Shown here: positions 26,676 through 36,750 of the stretch, piece after piece
Layout of the letters: every line of letters begins with the position of its first letter
How positions within the stretch are numbered: position 1 is the first letter of the stretch
Origin: Cytophagaceae bacterium ABcell3
GTDB lineage: Bacteria; Bacteroidota; Bacteroidia; Cytophagales; Cytophagaceae
Assembly: GCA_030913385.1 (NCBI GenBank)
Contig: CP133159.1
Span: 2,068,584 to 2,132,583 of the forward strand
Direction of reading: 5' to 3'
Length of the DNA stretch: 64,000 nucleotides
Notes under the pieces: model-generated
Database searches by the model: none
Told to the model about the DNA's origin: nothing
What the model saw: only the letters and a program-made list of their open reading frames with translations
Translations under genes and position numbers: made by a program

Positions 26676-27722
26676 TTATAGAATCAACATACAGTCACCA
26701 TAACTGTAGAACCTATATTTTTCTTCAATGGCTTTTCTATACGCTTCTTGTATGAGCTCATACCCTCCAAAAGCTGCTGCTAGCATATACAATGTAGACT
26801 CTGGCATATGGAAGTTGGTAAGCAGTGTATTTGCTATTTTGAAGTCGTAAGGCGGGAAGATGAATTTATCTGTCCACCCTTCATTAGGCTTTAATCTAGA
26901 GTTTGCTGAAGTTGAAGATTCTAACGCCCTTACCGACGTAGTGCCAATCGCACAGACCCGCTTTTTCTCATCGATGGCGGTGTTTACTTTATTGGCTGTT
27001 TCTTCAGGAATCAGATAGTTCTCCGAATCCATTTTATGTTTGGTCAAATCTTCTACATCTACAGGCCTAAAGGTGCCAAGTCCCACATGTAAGGTAATTG
27101 GGGCAATGTCAATACCTTTTATTTCAAGGCGCTTCATTACCTGTTTTGTAAAGTGCAACCCTGCGGTAGGGGCAGCTACAGCACCAGTATGTTCTGCATA
27201 AATGGTTTGATACCTTTCCCTGTCTTCTGGCTCAGCCTTTCGCTTTATGTATTTAGGCAAAGGTGTTTCGCCCAACGATTCAATGGTTTTGTAAAACTCT
27301 TCGTCGGTGCCGTCAAATAAAAATCTTATGGTACGTCCTCTTGAAGTTGTATTGTCAATTACTTCAGCTTCAAGTTCTCCGTCACCAAAAAATAATTTGT
27401 TCCCTACCCTTATCTTCCTTGCAGGATCTACCAGTACATCCCACAGGTGAGATTCATTGTTTAGCTCACGAAGTAGGAAAACTTCGATTTTAGCGCCTGT
27501 TTTGTCTTTTTTACCAAATAGGCGTGCTGGAAATACTTTGGTATTGTTGACGACCATTACGTCGCCATCATCAAAATAATCAAGGATATCTTTGAAAACT
27601 TTGTGCTCAATGGTGCCGTTAGCTCTGTTGACAACCATCATCCTTGCTTCGTCCCGGTTTTCTGAAGGATAAAGGGCCAGTAATTCAGGAGGAAGCGAAA
27701 AACGAAATTCTGAAAGTTTCAT
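26676..27722 (-). CDS. queA: S-adenosylmethionine:tRNA ribosyltransferase-isomerase
   Basis: Makes epoxyqueuosine in tRNA by transferring the ribosyl part of S-adenosylmethionine to 7-aminomethyl-7-deazaguanine at the wobble position. 348 residues, normal length. Family segments seen: [64 protein letters not shown] and [13 protein letters not shown]. It lies between recA and ispD, all on the minus strand. Confidence 0.96.
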   Translation of the reverse strand: MKLSEFRFSLPPELLALYPSENRDEARMMVVNRANGTIEHKVFKDILDYFDDGDVMVVNNTKVFPARLFGKKDKTGAKIEVFLLRELNNESHLWDVLVDPARKIRVGNKLFFGDGELEAEVIDNTTSRGRTIRFLFDGTDEEFYKTIESLGETPLPKYIKRKAEPEDRERYQTIYAEHTGAVAAPTAGLHFTKQVMKRLEIKGIDIAPITLHVGLGTFRPVDVEDLTKHKMDSENYLIPEETANKVNTAIDEKKRVCAIGTTSVRALESSTSANSRLKPNEGWTDKFIFPPYDFKIANTLLTNFHMPESTLYMLAAAFGGYELIQEAYRKAIEEKYRFYSYGDCMLIL

Positions 27723-27759
27723 ATTTGATTTAGTAGTATTACGGTACTAGATTAACTGT

Positions 27760-27797
27760 ATTCCCCAAAGGGGGGAATTTTAAGGTCTGCAAAAGTA
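27760..27797 (-). promoter_or_regulatory. Candidate queA promoter and leader hairpin
   Basis: On the minus strand TACTTTTG (27797 down to 27790) fits the TAnnTTTG box; no clear -33 TTG is present. Just downstream attcccc and ggggaat (27760-27778) form a 7-base stem in the leader. No preQ1 riboswitch pattern could be made out. Confidence 0.35.
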
Positions 27798-27875
27798 ATA
27801 ACTGTTTTATTTAAAAGGGTATAACATGTAATAAATAAGCTCAAAAAAAGCAGTCTTTGATCTCTTGCATAAGTA

Positions 27876-27917
27876 AAGGAGGCATTTTATCAACAATTGC
27901 TCATAAAATACCTCCTT
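27876..27917 (-). other. Long hairpin downstream of recA
   Basis: Fifteen-base arms with one mismatch (27876-27890 with 27903-27917) around a 12-base loop. It lacks a T-run on either side, so it may protect the recA mRNA 3' end or act as a weak terminator. Confidence 0.5.
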
Positions 27918-27994
27918 ATTATAGTTTACCTGCCAAATGTCAGAAGTTTTTCTTGGGCTGCCTTTTTATATATAATACGAAAAAAGTTGCTGAT

Positions 27995-29038
27995 TTATTT
28001 TACTTCTTCGGCTTCTGGGGCTTCTTTTTCTGCCGGTGCTATTTCTCCTTTTACTTTTGCGCGGATTTTGGCTTCGACCTCTTCTGTCAACTCTGGATTG
28101 TCTAACAAGATCTGACGTACAGTGTCACGTCCCTGACCAAGCTTGCTACCTTCATACGAGAACCAAGAGCCAGACTTTTGGATAACGTTCAGCTCAACGC
28201 CAAGGTCTATTATTTCGCCTACTTTAGAAATACCTTCACCATACATAATGTCAAACTCTACAACTTTAAACGGAGGAGCAACTTTGTTCTTTACAACCTT
28301 TACTTTCGTTCTGTTACCAGTAATATTGTCAGGACTTTCTTTGATTTGCCCTATTCTCCTGATATCAAGACGTACGGAAGAGTAGAATTTTAAAGCATTA
28401 CCACCGGTAGTAGTTTCCGGGTTGCCAAACATTACGCCTATTTTGTCACGCAACTGGTTAATAAATATACAGCAACAACCTGTTTTGTTGATGGTACCGG
28501 TCAGCTTTCTCAATGCTTGAGACATTAGCCTTGCCTGAAGACCCATTTTACTGTCTCCCATTTCTCCTTCTAATTCGCCCTTAGGTACAAGTGCAGCTAC
28601 TGAATCTATAACGATAATGTCAAGTGCGCCAGACCTGATCAGGTGTTCTGCTATCTCTAAAGCTTGTTCTCCATTGTCAGGTTGGGATATAAGGAGGTTT
28701 TCTGTGTCAATGCCCAACTTCTCTGCATAGCTTTTGTCAAAGGCATGTTCTGCATCTATAATAGCAGCAAGCCCTCCCGATTTTTGGGCTTCTGCTATGC
28801 AGTGCATGGCAAGTGTGGTTTTACCTGATGATTCAGGGCCATATACCTCAACTATTCTACCTCTAGGCAAACCGCCTATTCCTAACGCTAAATCCAGACC
28901 CAGAGAACCTGTAGGGATAGCTGGCACGTCTACAACCCGTTCGTCGCTGAGTTTCATTACAGTACCTTTTCCATAGGCTTTTTCCAGCTTGTCTATAGTC
29001 AGTTGCAGGGCCTTTAGTTTTTCTGAGTTGCTGTTCAT
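27995..29038 (-). CDS. recA: Recombinase A
   Basis: Forms the filament for homologous recombination and triggers the DNA-damage response. From ATG 29038 the protein has 347 residues ([11 protein letters not shown]); an open frame continues upstream to 29092, but the added 18 residues do not fit RecA. Walker A GPESSGKT is at 67-74; further markers are [50 protein letters not shown] and GGNALKFY. The C-terminal tail is acidic, as usual. Confidence 0.97.
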   Translation of the reverse strand: MNSNSEKLKALQLTIDKLEKAYGKGTVMKLSDERVVDVPAIPTGSLGLDLALGIGGLPRGRIVEVYGPESSGKTTLAMHCIAEAQKSGGLAAIIDAEHAFDKSYAEKLGIDTENLLISQPDNGEQALEIAEHLIRSGALDIIVIDSVAALVPKGELEGEMGDSKMGLQARLMSQALRKLTGTINKTGCCCIFINQLRDKIGVMFGNPETTTGGNALKFYSSVRLDIRRIGQIKESPDNITGNRTKVKVVKNKVAPPFKVVEFDIMYGEGISKVGEIIDLGVELNVIQKSGSWFSYEGSKLGQGRDTVRQILLDNPELTEEVEAKIRAKVKGEIAPAEKEAPEAEEVK

Positions 29039-29092
29039 ATTTGTAGAGTTGTTTTTTATTGTGAAAATAATATTTATACCCGGATTATGCAA

Positions 29093-29458
29093 TAGGGACT
29101 TTTATGTGTGGCAAAAGTACAAAATTTAACCCGCTTTTAATTTTGCTATTGGTTTTAAGTTGTTTTTGCAAGACAAATAAGACCCTCGATAGCTTAGTTT
29201 GCTGTTTGTTGAATAACCGTCCACTTTTCTTTTAAGCAAATCTTCTATGCTTATCGCTACCGTCCTGTTTCTTTAATAATTTATTCAAAGGTACGGAGCC
29301 ATCACGCAGCCTATCTGCGTTGCGTTTTTTTTTGGCTTGTTTTTTGTTTTTTATTTGTAAATGATTTTTTAGTAAGGTAAAAAAGAGGAAAGAAGCATAA
29401 GCTTAAAATAATAGATTCAGTTCTTTTACTGGACAGGGAACGTTTTTCCTTTTGCTTT
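29093..29458. other. Intergenic region upstream of recA
   Basis: 366 bases between divergent recA and the aminopeptidase gene. On the minus strand TACTTTTG (29119 down to 29112) is a probable -7 box for recA, 74 bases before its ATG, without a good -33 TTG. I found no clear LexA-type palindrome and no promoter for the rightward gene. Confidence 0.45.
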
Positions 29459-30517
29459 TTGTTTAAAATTGACAATAACAGGACCGTGATAAAAAAGATC
29501 GTTAAAGTTTTGCTCCTGCTGGTAGTTGTACTATTGGCTGTTTTTTATGAATCTGTATGGTATGGACTGAACCAGGCCAGGGGGCAGATGAATATTCTGT
29601 TCAGTGCTAAACCTATAGAGGAGTTCCTTTCCGACGAGCATTATCCTGATTCACTCAAAAACAAGATATTGCTTGTCCAAGAGCTTAGGGAATTTTCTTT
29701 CGATTCTTTGGGGTTAAAACGAAATGCTAATTATACCACACTGTTTGACCAGCAAGGAAAACCTATTTTATGGATCGTTACTGCCAGTGAACCTTATGAA
29801 CTTAAAGCGAAGGAATGGTGCTTCCCTATACTTGGGTGCTTTTCATATAAAGGGTTCTTTGAATATGAAAAAGCCGTGAAAGAGGCCGATAAGCTTAAGG
29901 CGAAAGGAATGGATGTGTCAATAGATGAAGTAGAAGGCTGGTCGACCTTAGGTTGGTTTAAAGACCCTATATTAAGCAATATGCTTAACCGCTCTGTTGG
30001 AAACCTGGCCAACCTGATTATTCACGAGCTTACACATGGCACCCTTTACGTAAAGAATAACGTAGAATATAATGAAAACTTAGCAAGTTTTGTAGGCGAC
30101 CAGGGTGCATTGATTTTCCTTGAACAGAAATATGGCGTGGACAGCAAAGAGTATGAGCAGTACCTGAATGGCAAGGAGATGCATGAGGCTTATTCCCAAC
30201 GGGTACTAAGGAATGGCGAGCGGTTGGATAGTTTGTATAACTCTTTTTCGGCAGACTTGGAAATAGGGGAAAAAGAACGTTTGAAGCAAGCGCTCCTGAA
30301 AGACATTAGAGGTGACCTACAAGAGTTTTTTGATAGCTATAAAAAAGTTAACCCTAGGTTTTACGCCAAGGTTGAAAAGTTAAACAATACTTATTTTCTT
30401 GATTATCGTAGATATAGGCAAAAGCAGGACATGTTCGAACAAGAGTTTCGTGAAAAATTTGATTCGGATTTTAAACGCTATATGGAATACTTAAAGGATA
30501 CATATCCTTCGTTATAA
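29459..30517 (+). CDS. Putative membrane-anchored aminopeptidase (Aminopep family)
   Basis: 352 residues matching the putative aminopeptidase family PF10023. An N-terminal membrane helix (about 12-30) is followed by YGLNQARGQMNIL, typical of the family, and the zinc-peptidase motif HELTH (LIIHELTHGTLY). The next metal ligand is probably the Glu of NENLASF. No ATG lies near the start; the frame is open back to the stop at 29378, and TTG 29459 is the best candidate. The active site would face the periplasm. Its substrate is not known. Confidence 0.82.
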   Translation: MFKIDNNRTVIKKIVKVLLLLVVVLLAVFYESVWYGLNQARGQMNILFSAKPIEEFLSDEHYPDSLKNKILLVQELREFSFDSLGLKRNANYTTLFDQQGKPILWIVTASEPYELKAKEWCFPILGCFSYKGFFEYEKAVKEADKLKAKGMDVSIDEVEGWSTLGWFKDPILSNMLNRSVGNLANLIIHELTHGTLYVKNNVEYNENLASFVGDQGALIFLEQKYGVDSKEYEQYLNGKEMHEAYSQRVLRNGERLDSLYNSFSADLEIGEKERLKQALLKDIRGDLQEFFDSYKKVNPRFYAKVEKLNNTYFLDYRRYRQKQDMFEQEFREKFDSDFKRYMEYLKDTYPSL

Positions 30518-30565
30518 GCAAAAAAGTTTCCTTTTGCCTTAGGTTAGATATGAAAAACAATTAGT

Positions 30566-31390
30566 ATGAAAAGACTGTTTTTGCTTCCGGGACTTTTGTT
30601 CATTCTTATGTCATTTACAGTAACTTCAGACCTGCCTGAAAATACTTTTGACTATCAAGATGTAGAGCAAAAGAATTTTGCTCAGGGGGAGGTGCTTAAG
30701 TATAAAGTGCATTATGGTATTATAAAGGCCGGAGAGGCCACTATGGAACTCTCTCCTAAACTTTATAAAGTCAACGACAGGGTTTGCTACAAAGCCACAG
30801 TTTTTGGGAGGTCTACCGGTGCTTTTGATCTCATGTTGCGCATTAGAGATACCTGGGGCTCTTATATCGATTCAGACGCTTTGGTTCCACAGCGGTCTTT
30901 TAGAAATATTGAAGAAGGAAAGTATCGCTACAAAGAAACTGTAAATTATGACCATGCGGGTAAGCGTGTTGAGATAGAGGCGGATAAAAAAGGAACTATT
31001 GTACATGATACGCTGGAAATTAAACCTAGTGTCCAGGATATGGTCAGTGGGTATTACTATTTAAGGACGCTGGATTTTGACAGTTATGAAACCGGTGACA
31101 CTTTGACTGTAGATGCTTTTTTTGAGGATAAGCTTTACGACTTTAAACTGAAATATATGGGCAAAGGCGAAGTGTCTACTAAGTTTGGAAAGGTAGATGG
31201 TATTTTGCTAACACCTATTATGCCGGACAACGACCTGTTTAAGGGCGGGGAAAGTATCAAGTTTTGGGTTACCGATGATAAGAACAGGATTCCGATTAAA
31301 ATTGAAGCTGAATTGTTTTTGGGTTCCGTGGCTATGGACCTGGAAAAATATGAAGGACTCCGCCACCCGGTAAATTTCAGAAAAAAATAA
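30566..31390 (+). CDS. DUF3108 domain protein, exported
   Basis: 274 residues with a signal peptide (MKRLFLLPGLLFILMSFTV). The mature part is predicted all-beta and matches DUF3108 (GEVLKYKVHYGIIKAGEATMEL near the start, given as its location about residues 41-62; FWVTDDKNRIPIKIEA near the end). The family is widespread in the envelope of Bacteroidota and Proteobacteria; function unknown. It follows the aminopeptidase gene by 48 bases and probably shares its transcript. Confidence 0.8.
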   Translation: MKRLFLLPGLLFILMSFTVTSDLPENTFDYQDVEQKNFAQGEVLKYKVHYGIIKAGEATMELSPKLYKVNDRVCYKATVFGRSTGAFDLMLRIRDTWGSYIDSDALVPQRSFRNIEEGKYRYKETVNYDHAGKRVEIEADKKGTIVHDTLEIKPSVQDMVSGYYYLRTLDFDSYETGDTLTVDAFFEDKLYDFKLKYMGKGEVSTKFGKVDGILLTPIMPDNDLFKGGESIKFWVTDDKNRIPIKIEAELFLGSVAMDLEKYEGLRHPVNFRKK

Positions 31391-31424
31391 CCCTTCTACC
31401 CAGAGGCGGTCAATAAATGCATTC

Positions 31425-31480
31425 TATCAGCTAGTCACTTTTCGTTCAGTGAATGGATTACGGTTAGCTGATATTTTTTT
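31425..31480 (+). terminator. Rho-independent terminator with inner stem
   Basis: tatcagcta (31425-31433) pairs with tagctgata (31465-31473) and is followed by seven T. The loop contains a second 5-base stem, tcact with agtga. Confidence 0.7.
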
Positions 31481-31624
31481 ACCCTCTATTGCTTGTTTCT
31501 TTTATGAAACCATACGCTTATATTTAATAAATTTACTGCAATCTCTTTTCTTCTAAATCGTTTTTATCAGGTAACTTTGTGTACGGTTAAACCTGAAATG
31601 TACAATAGGGCTTTGTATTACGTA

Positions 31625-31650
31625 GCAAAACAACTTCAAATCAATCGCTT
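31625..31650 (-). repeat. 26-base dispersed repeat, copy 2 (inverse)
   Basis: Read on the minus strand it equals 8953-8978 except for one base. Both copies lie in intergenic DNA. Confidence 0.7.
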
Positions 31651-31867
31651 TGCTCACATTTGTGTCTTGACCATAGCTTTTGCTATGCTGGAATTGCGTT
31701 GTTAATGCCTTCTGTCCAGATGTCACAAGTGTTATTGTATAATTCGGGTAGAGAAGATTATGCTTTTTTTTAGTTTATTTACTAAAAAATAAAGAAGGTG
31801 CTTGTGGGGACTTTATTATAGTGTCATAAATTTACAGTGAATTAGAAAATCTTATTACTTTTACCAT

Positions 31868-33217
31868 ATGAGTTTCATTGATCTTAAAAGGACATTAGCT
31901 GTTATTGCCTTTTTTGTTTTGCCGACGGTTGTTTTGGCTAAAGGAATAACAATTGAAGGAAGTTTCAAAAATGTAGGTAGTGCTTCTTTTATTTACCTTT
32001 ATCAATATGTTGGGCCGGAAATCTTGAAAAAAGATTCCGTTGCGCACAAAGCCGGTAGTTTCAAATTTAAAATCAAAGAAGGATTAGACCGCGGGTTATA
32101 TAGAATAGGTGTGTCTGAAGAGAAATCCTTGACTTTGGTCATGGGGAGTGAATCATTTTCTTTGATCGCAGATTTGGAAAACTTGTCTCAGTCCCCAGAA
32201 ATTTCCGGCTCTAAAGAAAATCAAGCTTTTTATGAGTACAGGGAGTTTAATGAATTTTACAACCAGCAGGTACAGGAGCTTCAGGATAGGGCGCAGGAGC
32301 TTAGTGGCGCAAAATCTTCCGATCCTGATACATATAATGCTGAAATGTCTAAGTTGCAGGTAAAGTTAGACTCGCTTAACAGTGCCCAAAGAAGCGAATA
32401 TCAACGCTTGGTCAATGATAACAAAGATTTACTTATAGGGAAAATCATCGGTCTTTTTGTTCAAGACCCTAATGTGACAAAAGATAACTTTTTTACAAAG
32501 TCTTTCTTTGAAGATCCTGAGTTAGCCAGAGGGGATATGATTCTTTCAAAGGTGTCTAACTACTTACAGCGGTTTTCAGACCCTAAACTTGATGCGTGGA
32601 AAAGATCTTTTTCCGAACTACTAAACATAGCCCCTAAAGATTCACCAGGTCGAGAAGCCTTATACATCTCATTGGTTAGGTTAGTATTGCCTTACGATCA
32701 AGGCTATGCCCGTCAATTGGCTGAGGGATATGCCAAAGAATACCCTTCTTCTTTAGTTGCGCCAACCCTGTTGGCTTCTATTCCTTCAGGGCCTCCTGCT
32801 AAAGGAGATATAGCTCCTGACATCGTGTTGGACGATCCTGATGGCAATACCCTAAAACTTTCCCAACTAAAGGGGCAGGTAGTCTTACTGGACTTTTGGG
32901 CTTCTTGGTGTGGACCATGCAGAATGGAAAACCCTAATGTTGTCAAGGCGTACAATAAATATAAGAATAAAGGTTTTACAGTGTTCAGCGTATCTCTTGA
33001 TACAGATAAGCAAAAGTGGCTTAAAGCTATAGAGAAAGATAACTTAAGCTGGGATACTCATGTATCTGATCTTCAGGGATGGCAATCTGAACCTGCCAAA
33101 CTTTACCAAGTTAAAGGTATTCCTGCTACTTACCTTATTGGAAGAGATGGGAAGATTGAGGCTGTAAACCTGAGAGGGGAGAGCCTTGAGAAAATGTTAG
33201 AGGAAATGTTAAACTAA
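31868..33217 (+). CDS. Exported thiol-disulphide oxidoreductase (DUF4369-TlpA type)
   Basis: 449 residues: signal peptide (to about VLAKG), DUF4369 domain (about 25-125), a helical middle with a coiled coil (about 130-310) and a TlpA/AhpC-TSA thioredoxin domain with WCGPC at 347-351 and cis-proline segment KGIPATYLI. Such proteins reduce or transfer disulphides in the periplasm, for instance in cytochrome c maturation. It ends five bases before a two-component pair and could be co-transcribed with it. Confidence 0.9.
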   Translation: MSFIDLKRTLAVIAFFVLPTVVLAKGITIEGSFKNVGSASFIYLYQYVGPEILKKDSVAHKAGSFKFKIKEGLDRGLYRIGVSEEKSLTLVMGSESFSLIADLENLSQSPEISGSKENQAFYEYREFNEFYNQQVQELQDRAQELSGAKSSDPDTYNAEMSKLQVKLDSLNSAQRSEYQRLVNDNKDLLIGKIIGLFVQDPNVTKDNFFTKSFFEDPELARGDMILSKVSNYLQRFSDPKLDAWKRSFSELLNIAPKDSPGREALYISLVRLVLPYDQGYARQLAEGYAKEYPSSLVAPTLLASIPSGPPAKGDIAPDIVLDDPDGNTLKLSQLKGQVVLLDFWASWCGPCRMENPNVVKAYNKYKNKGFTVFSVSLDTDKQKWLKAIEKDNLSWDTHVSDLQGWQSEPAKLYQVKGIPATYLIGRDGKIEAVNLRGESLEKMLEEMLN

Positions 33218-33221
33218 GACT

Positions 33222-33911
33222 ATGGGTAATTCGCAGCAAAAGATTCTAATTGTTGATGATGAACCTGATATTGTAGAGCTGCTTCAATACAACCTCAATA
33301 AGGAAGGCTATGATGTAAAATCCGCTTCAAACGGGGTGGATGCCATTAAGCTCGCCAAAGAGTTTCAGCCTAACCTTATCCTAATGGACATAATGATGCC
33401 GCAGATGGACGGCATTAGCACGGTATCTCAAATGAGGGATCTAGAAGTACTCAAGGACACTTATATCATTTTCCTTACTTCCCGCTCTGAAGAATATTCC
33501 GAAATTGCCGCTTTTGAGGCAGGAGCTAATGATTTCATTACAAAACCCATTAAACCTCGTGCGTTGATGAGTCGAATATCTGCTTATTTTAAAAGAGATA
33601 GCCAGGTTGTTAAGGATAACAATGTAGTATCTGAAGGAGATTTGACTATTGACAGGGGGAGTTACACTGTAATGAAAGGTGATCAAAAAGTGGTGCTGCC
33701 CAAAAAGGAATTTGAATTGTTGTTTTTTTTAGCCTCTAACCCCGGTACCGTTTACTCCCGCGATGAACTTCTCAAAAAAATTTGGGGCGCTGACGTTTAT
33801 GTGGTAGCCAGGACCGTAGATGTACATATTAGAAAAGTCCGCGAAAAGCTGGGAGATAATTGCATTCACACAGTCAAGGGTATTGGATATAAATTTTCAC
33901 CTGACTTCTGA
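33222..33911 (+). CDS. OmpR/PhoB-family response regulator
   Basis: 229 residues: a receiver with phosphoacceptor Asp56 in ILMDIMMPQMDG, switch Thr/Ser in FLTSRSE and lysine in FITKPIKP, then an OmpR-type winged helix (LPKKEFELL, SRDELLKKIWG, RTVDVHIRKVREKLG, TVKGIGYKF). It should bind direct repeats at promoters after phosphorylation. The cognate kinase gene starts two bases downstream. PhoB-like by sequence, but phosphate response is not shown by the context. Confidence 0.93.
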   Translation: MGNSQQKILIVDDEPDIVELLQYNLNKEGYDVKSASNGVDAIKLAKEFQPNLILMDIMMPQMDGISTVSQMRDLEVLKDTYIIFLTSRSEEYSEIAAFEAGANDFITKPIKPRALMSRISAYFKRDSQVVKDNNVVSEGDLTIDRGSYTVMKGDQKVVLPKKEFELLFFLASNPGTVYSRDELLKKIWGADVYVVARTVDVHIRKVREKLGDNCIHTVKGIGYKFSPDF

Positions 33912-33913
33912 AT

Positions 33914-34984
33914 ATGTTTTTTAACTCCAAAGTGTTGGCTTTTCTAATCGCCTTGGGTGCAACACTAAGTTTTATTTTTTTCCTTTCTATTTTCCCCGGC
34001 CTGCTCCAAGAGTCTGTATGGCTACTTGTCGTTACATTTCTGCTTTCTTTTATTTCTGCTTTCCTGGTGCTTAAATATGTTATTTTTAGAGAAATTGAAA
34101 AAATTCATTCCCTGCTCGAAAACATTCAAAGGAAAGAATATGATCTTGATATAGGGGCTAATATTAAAGACGATAACCCTTTAGGCTTGTTAAAGAAAGA
34201 AATTGCAGAGTTTGCCGAGACAAAACAGAAAGAAATAAATGAACTCAAAAAATTAGAGACTTTCCGTAGAGAGTTTTTGGCAGACGTTTCCCATGAGTTG
34301 AAAACACCTATATTTGCAGCACAAGGTTTTGTCCATACCTTGTTGGACGGAGCTGTCGAAGATTTAAGTGTTAGGGACAACTTTTTGAACAAAGCCGTAC
34401 GCAGTCTAGATGGGCTGAACATTTTGGTAGAGGATCTAATAACTATATCCCAATTGGAAAGTGGGGATATTAAAATGAATTTCACGCATTTTGATATCCA
34501 TAAGCTAACAGAAGAGGTTTATGATCAATTGGAGGACACTGCCATGAAGCGGGGAACGAAACTTAAGTTCTACAAGTTCTCGCCTAAATCTTGTTACGTA
34601 TATGCAGATAAGAACAGAATCAGGCAGGTGCTCACCAATCTCATTGTGAATGCCGTAAAATATGGGAAAGACAAAGGTACCGTATCGGTTTCTTTTGCTG
34701 TGGAGAATAAAAATGTGTATACGTCCGTAAAGGACAATGGCCCGGGTATTGAACAATATCATTTGAACAGAATTTTCGAGCGCTTCTACAGGGTAGACAA
34801 AAGTCGCTCCAGAGAAAAAGGTGGAACAGGATTGGGGTTGGCCATTGTAAAACACATTTTGGAAGCTCATGATTCTAGAATCTATGTGTCCAGCAAAGTG
34901 GGCGAAGGGTCTATTTTCTCATTTAAACTCAAAAAAGGTAAAGTAATAAATCAAGAAAGGGATGAAGATGACGAAAAGGATTAA
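33914..34984 (+). CDS. PhoR-like membrane sensor histidine kinase
   Basis: 356 residues with two adjacent membrane helices (about 8-28 and 35-57), almost no periplasmic loop, a short linker, HisKA with His127 (ADVSHELKTPI), and HATPase_c (NLIVNAVKYG, DNGPGIE, GGTGLGLAIVKH). The tiny external part suggests sensing within the membrane or through a partner protein. It pairs with the regulator just upstream. It overlaps the next gene by 23 bases. Confidence 0.93.
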   Translation: MFFNSKVLAFLIALGATLSFIFFLSIFPGLLQESVWLLVVTFLLSFISAFLVLKYVIFREIEKIHSLLENIQRKEYDLDIGANIKDDNPLGLLKKEIAEFAETKQKEINELKKLETFRREFLADVSHELKTPIFAAQGFVHTLLDGAVEDLSVRDNFLNKAVRSLDGLNILVEDLITISQLESGDIKMNFTHFDIHKLTEEVYDQLEDTAMKRGTKLKFYKFSPKSCYVYADKNRIRQVLTNLIVNAVKYGKDKGTVSVSFAVENKNVYTSVKDNGPGIEQYHLNRIFERFYRVDKSRSREKGGTGLGLAIVKHILEAHDSRIYVSSKVGEGSIFSFKLKKGKVINQERDEDDEKD

Positions 34985-35687
34985 TTTTAAAGATATTATT
35001 CTTTTTGAGAACGAAGATTATATAGTAGTTAACAAGCCCCCATTTATTTCTACACTCGACGACCGTGGGCTGGGTACACAAAATATATTAAGTCTGGCCA
35101 AAGAGTATCACGCCGACAGTCAAGTTTGTCACCGTATTGACAAAGAGACATCAGGTATTTTGGTAATTGCCAAAAATGCTGAGGCTTACCGTAATCTTGC
35201 CATGCAGTTTGAACACAGACAGGTAGAAAAAGTATACCATGCGGTAGTAAATGGAGTACATGATTTTAAGGGTATTCTCGTAGACCTACCTATTTATACC
35301 TTGTCAAGGGGAGTGGTTAAGATAGACCGCTTGAGGGGCAAAGAAGCCCAAACCATCTTCAATACCATACGTGCGTTTAAAAAACATACGCTGGTAGAAT
35401 GTGTGCCAGTAACAGGTAGGATGCACCAAATCAGAGTCCATTTAGCGCAGTTGGAAGCTTCTATTGCCGGAGATGAACAATATGGGGGAGAGCCTGTTTA
35501 TTTATCGTCGCTTAAAAAGCATTTTAACTTAAAGAAAGATACAGAAGAGCGTCCGGTGGCCAACCGCTTTGCTTTACATGCTTGGTCTATTGAGTTCAGG
35601 CTGCCTAATGGGGACATACTTTATTATGAAGCCCCTTATCCCAAAGATTTTGAAGTACTGGTTCGCCAGTTGGGAAAGTACAGCTGA
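34962..35687 (+). CDS. RluA-family pseudouridine synthase
   Basis: 241 residues of the RluA/RluD family, which converts uridines of rRNA or tRNA to pseudouridine. The catalytic Asp60 lies in CHRIDKETSG; other family motifs are VVNKPP, EKVYHAVV and GRMHQIRVHLAQL. There is no S4 domain. The target base cannot be told. The start is ATG 34962 or ATG 34968, both inside the kinase gene, so translation is probably coupled. Confidence 0.9.
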   Translation: MKMTKRINFKDIILFENEDYIVVNKPPFISTLDDRGLGTQNILSLAKEYHADSQVCHRIDKETSGILVIAKNAEAYRNLAMQFEHRQVEKVYHAVVNGVHDFKGILVDLPIYTLSRGVVKIDRLRGKEAQTIFNTIRAFKKHTLVECVPVTGRMHQIRVHLAQLEASIAGDEQYGGEPVYLSSLKKHFNLKKDTEERPVANRFALHAWSIEFRLPNGDILYYEAPYPKDFEVLVRQLGKYS

Positions 35688-35797
35688 CCAATTCTGTAAG
35701 GTGTGAAAAATGAACTTAAATTTTTAAAGGATAATTAATAAAAAATATTTATTTTTGCACCTTGAAAAAAATGTAGCTGAAAATAGTATGGCTTCGG

Positions 35798-35828
35798 TTG
35801 CATTTTTATTGTCAAAGGATTATCTTTG
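35798..35828 (+). promoter_or_regulatory. Promoter of the rplM operon
   Basis: TTG (35798-35800), 20 bases, TATCTTTG (35821-35828), the phylum's consensus with the same spacing as at 22496. A second -7-like box, TATTTTTG, stands at 35750-35757. The leader of about 55 bases contains a tccc/ggga stem and a 7-base stem at 35860-35877. Confidence 0.65.
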
Positions 35829-35888
35829 TGTCCCTTTTCAGAGAGGGGAATGCAGAGTTATTTTATACTGATAAAATTAACCAAATAA

Positions 35889-36332
35889 ATGGACAGCGTA
35901 AGTTTTAAGACTGTTTCCGTCAACAAAGAGACAGCAAACAAAGAGTGGGTAGTAGTAGATGCAAAATCTGCTGTACTGGGAAGGTTGGCTAGTCGCGTGG
36001 CCGCCATTATAAGAGGTAAAAACAAGCCTTCTTATACGCCAAACGTCGATTGTGGTGATAATGTGATCGTTATCAATGCTGACAAAATCAAACTGACCGG
36101 AAAAAAATGGACAGACAAGGTTTATGTTAGGCACACAACTTATCCTGGTGGACAGAGATTTACAACCCCAAGACAGTTAAAGCAAAAGTCTTCAACATTA
36201 ATTATTGAAAAAGCTGTAAAAGGTATGCTTCCTAAGAACAGACTGGGCAGAGCTTTATTTAATAACCTTTATGTATACGAAGGCGCAGAGCATCCACATG
36301 CAGCCCAAACACCAAAAGAAATAAAATTATAA
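35889..36332 (+). CDS. rplM: Ribosomal protein L13
   Basis: 147 residues. [34 protein letters not shown] and [20 protein letters not shown] are characteristic of L13 of the large subunit. First gene of the unit rplM-rpsI-rpsB, 10 bases before rpsI. Confidence 0.97.
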   Translation: MDSVSFKTVSVNKETANKEWVVVDAKSAVLGRLASRVAAIIRGKNKPSYTPNVDCGDNVIVINADKIKLTGKKWTDKVYVRHTTYPGGQRFTTPRQLKQKSSTLIIEKAVKGMLPKNRLGRALFNNLYVYEGAEHPHAAQTPKEIKL

Positions 36333-36342
36333 TTCTTTATTA

Positions 36343-36729
36343 ATGGAAATAGTAAACACTATAGGAAGAAGAAAAACGGCTGTTGCCAGGGTATATCTTA
36401 AACCAGGTAGCGGTAAAGTTTTGGTAAATGATAGAGATATCAAGGAATATTTTGCTTCTGATATTCTAAACACAATTGTAAACCAGCCATTTGCAGTACT
36501 TTCAGAAGACGGAAAGTATGATGTACATGTAAATGTTAAAGGCGGCGGCGTAGGCGGCCAGGCTGAAGCTATTAGGATGGCTATATCAAGAGCCCTTGTT
36601 GAAGTTGACGCTTCAAACAGACCTGCTTTGAAAAAAGAAGGGTTCCTGACCAGAGATCCAAGAATGGTAGAAAGGAAGAAGTACGGTAGAAGAAAAGCTA
36701 GAAGGAAATTCCAGTTCAGCAAACGTTAA
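36343..36729 (+). CDS. rpsI: Ribosomal protein S9
   Basis: 128 residues with the S9 hallmarks [34 protein letters not shown] and the basic C-terminus ending KFQFSKR, which reaches toward the tRNA in the 30S P site. Co-transcribed with rplM and rpsB. Confidence 0.98.
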   Translation: MEIVNTIGRRKTAVARVYLKPGSGKVLVNDRDIKEYFASDILNTIVNQPFAVLSEDGKYDVHVNVKGGGVGGQAEAIRMAISRALVEVDASNRPALKKEGFLTRDPRMVERKKYGRRKARRKFQFSKR

Positions 36730-36750
36730 CATTTATATATACTATTTAGA

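Larger units (their letters stand above)
31391..31867. other. Intergenic region with terminator and dispersed repeat
   Basis: 477 bases. It begins with a terminator (31425-31480) and contains the inverse copy of the 26-base dispersed repeat (31625-31650) and, near 31588, an inverse copy of atttcaggtttaac, also present near 22277. I saw no gene. Confidence 0.6.

Noticed and set aside
27723-27800. preQ1 riboswitch before queA
   Set aside because: The leader has a simple stem, but the small pseudoknot with an A-rich tail typical of preQ1 switches could not be made out.
27995-29092. Longer RecA start at 29092
   Set aside because: The extra 18 residues do not resemble RecA, and ATG 29038 gives the usual N-terminus and leader length.
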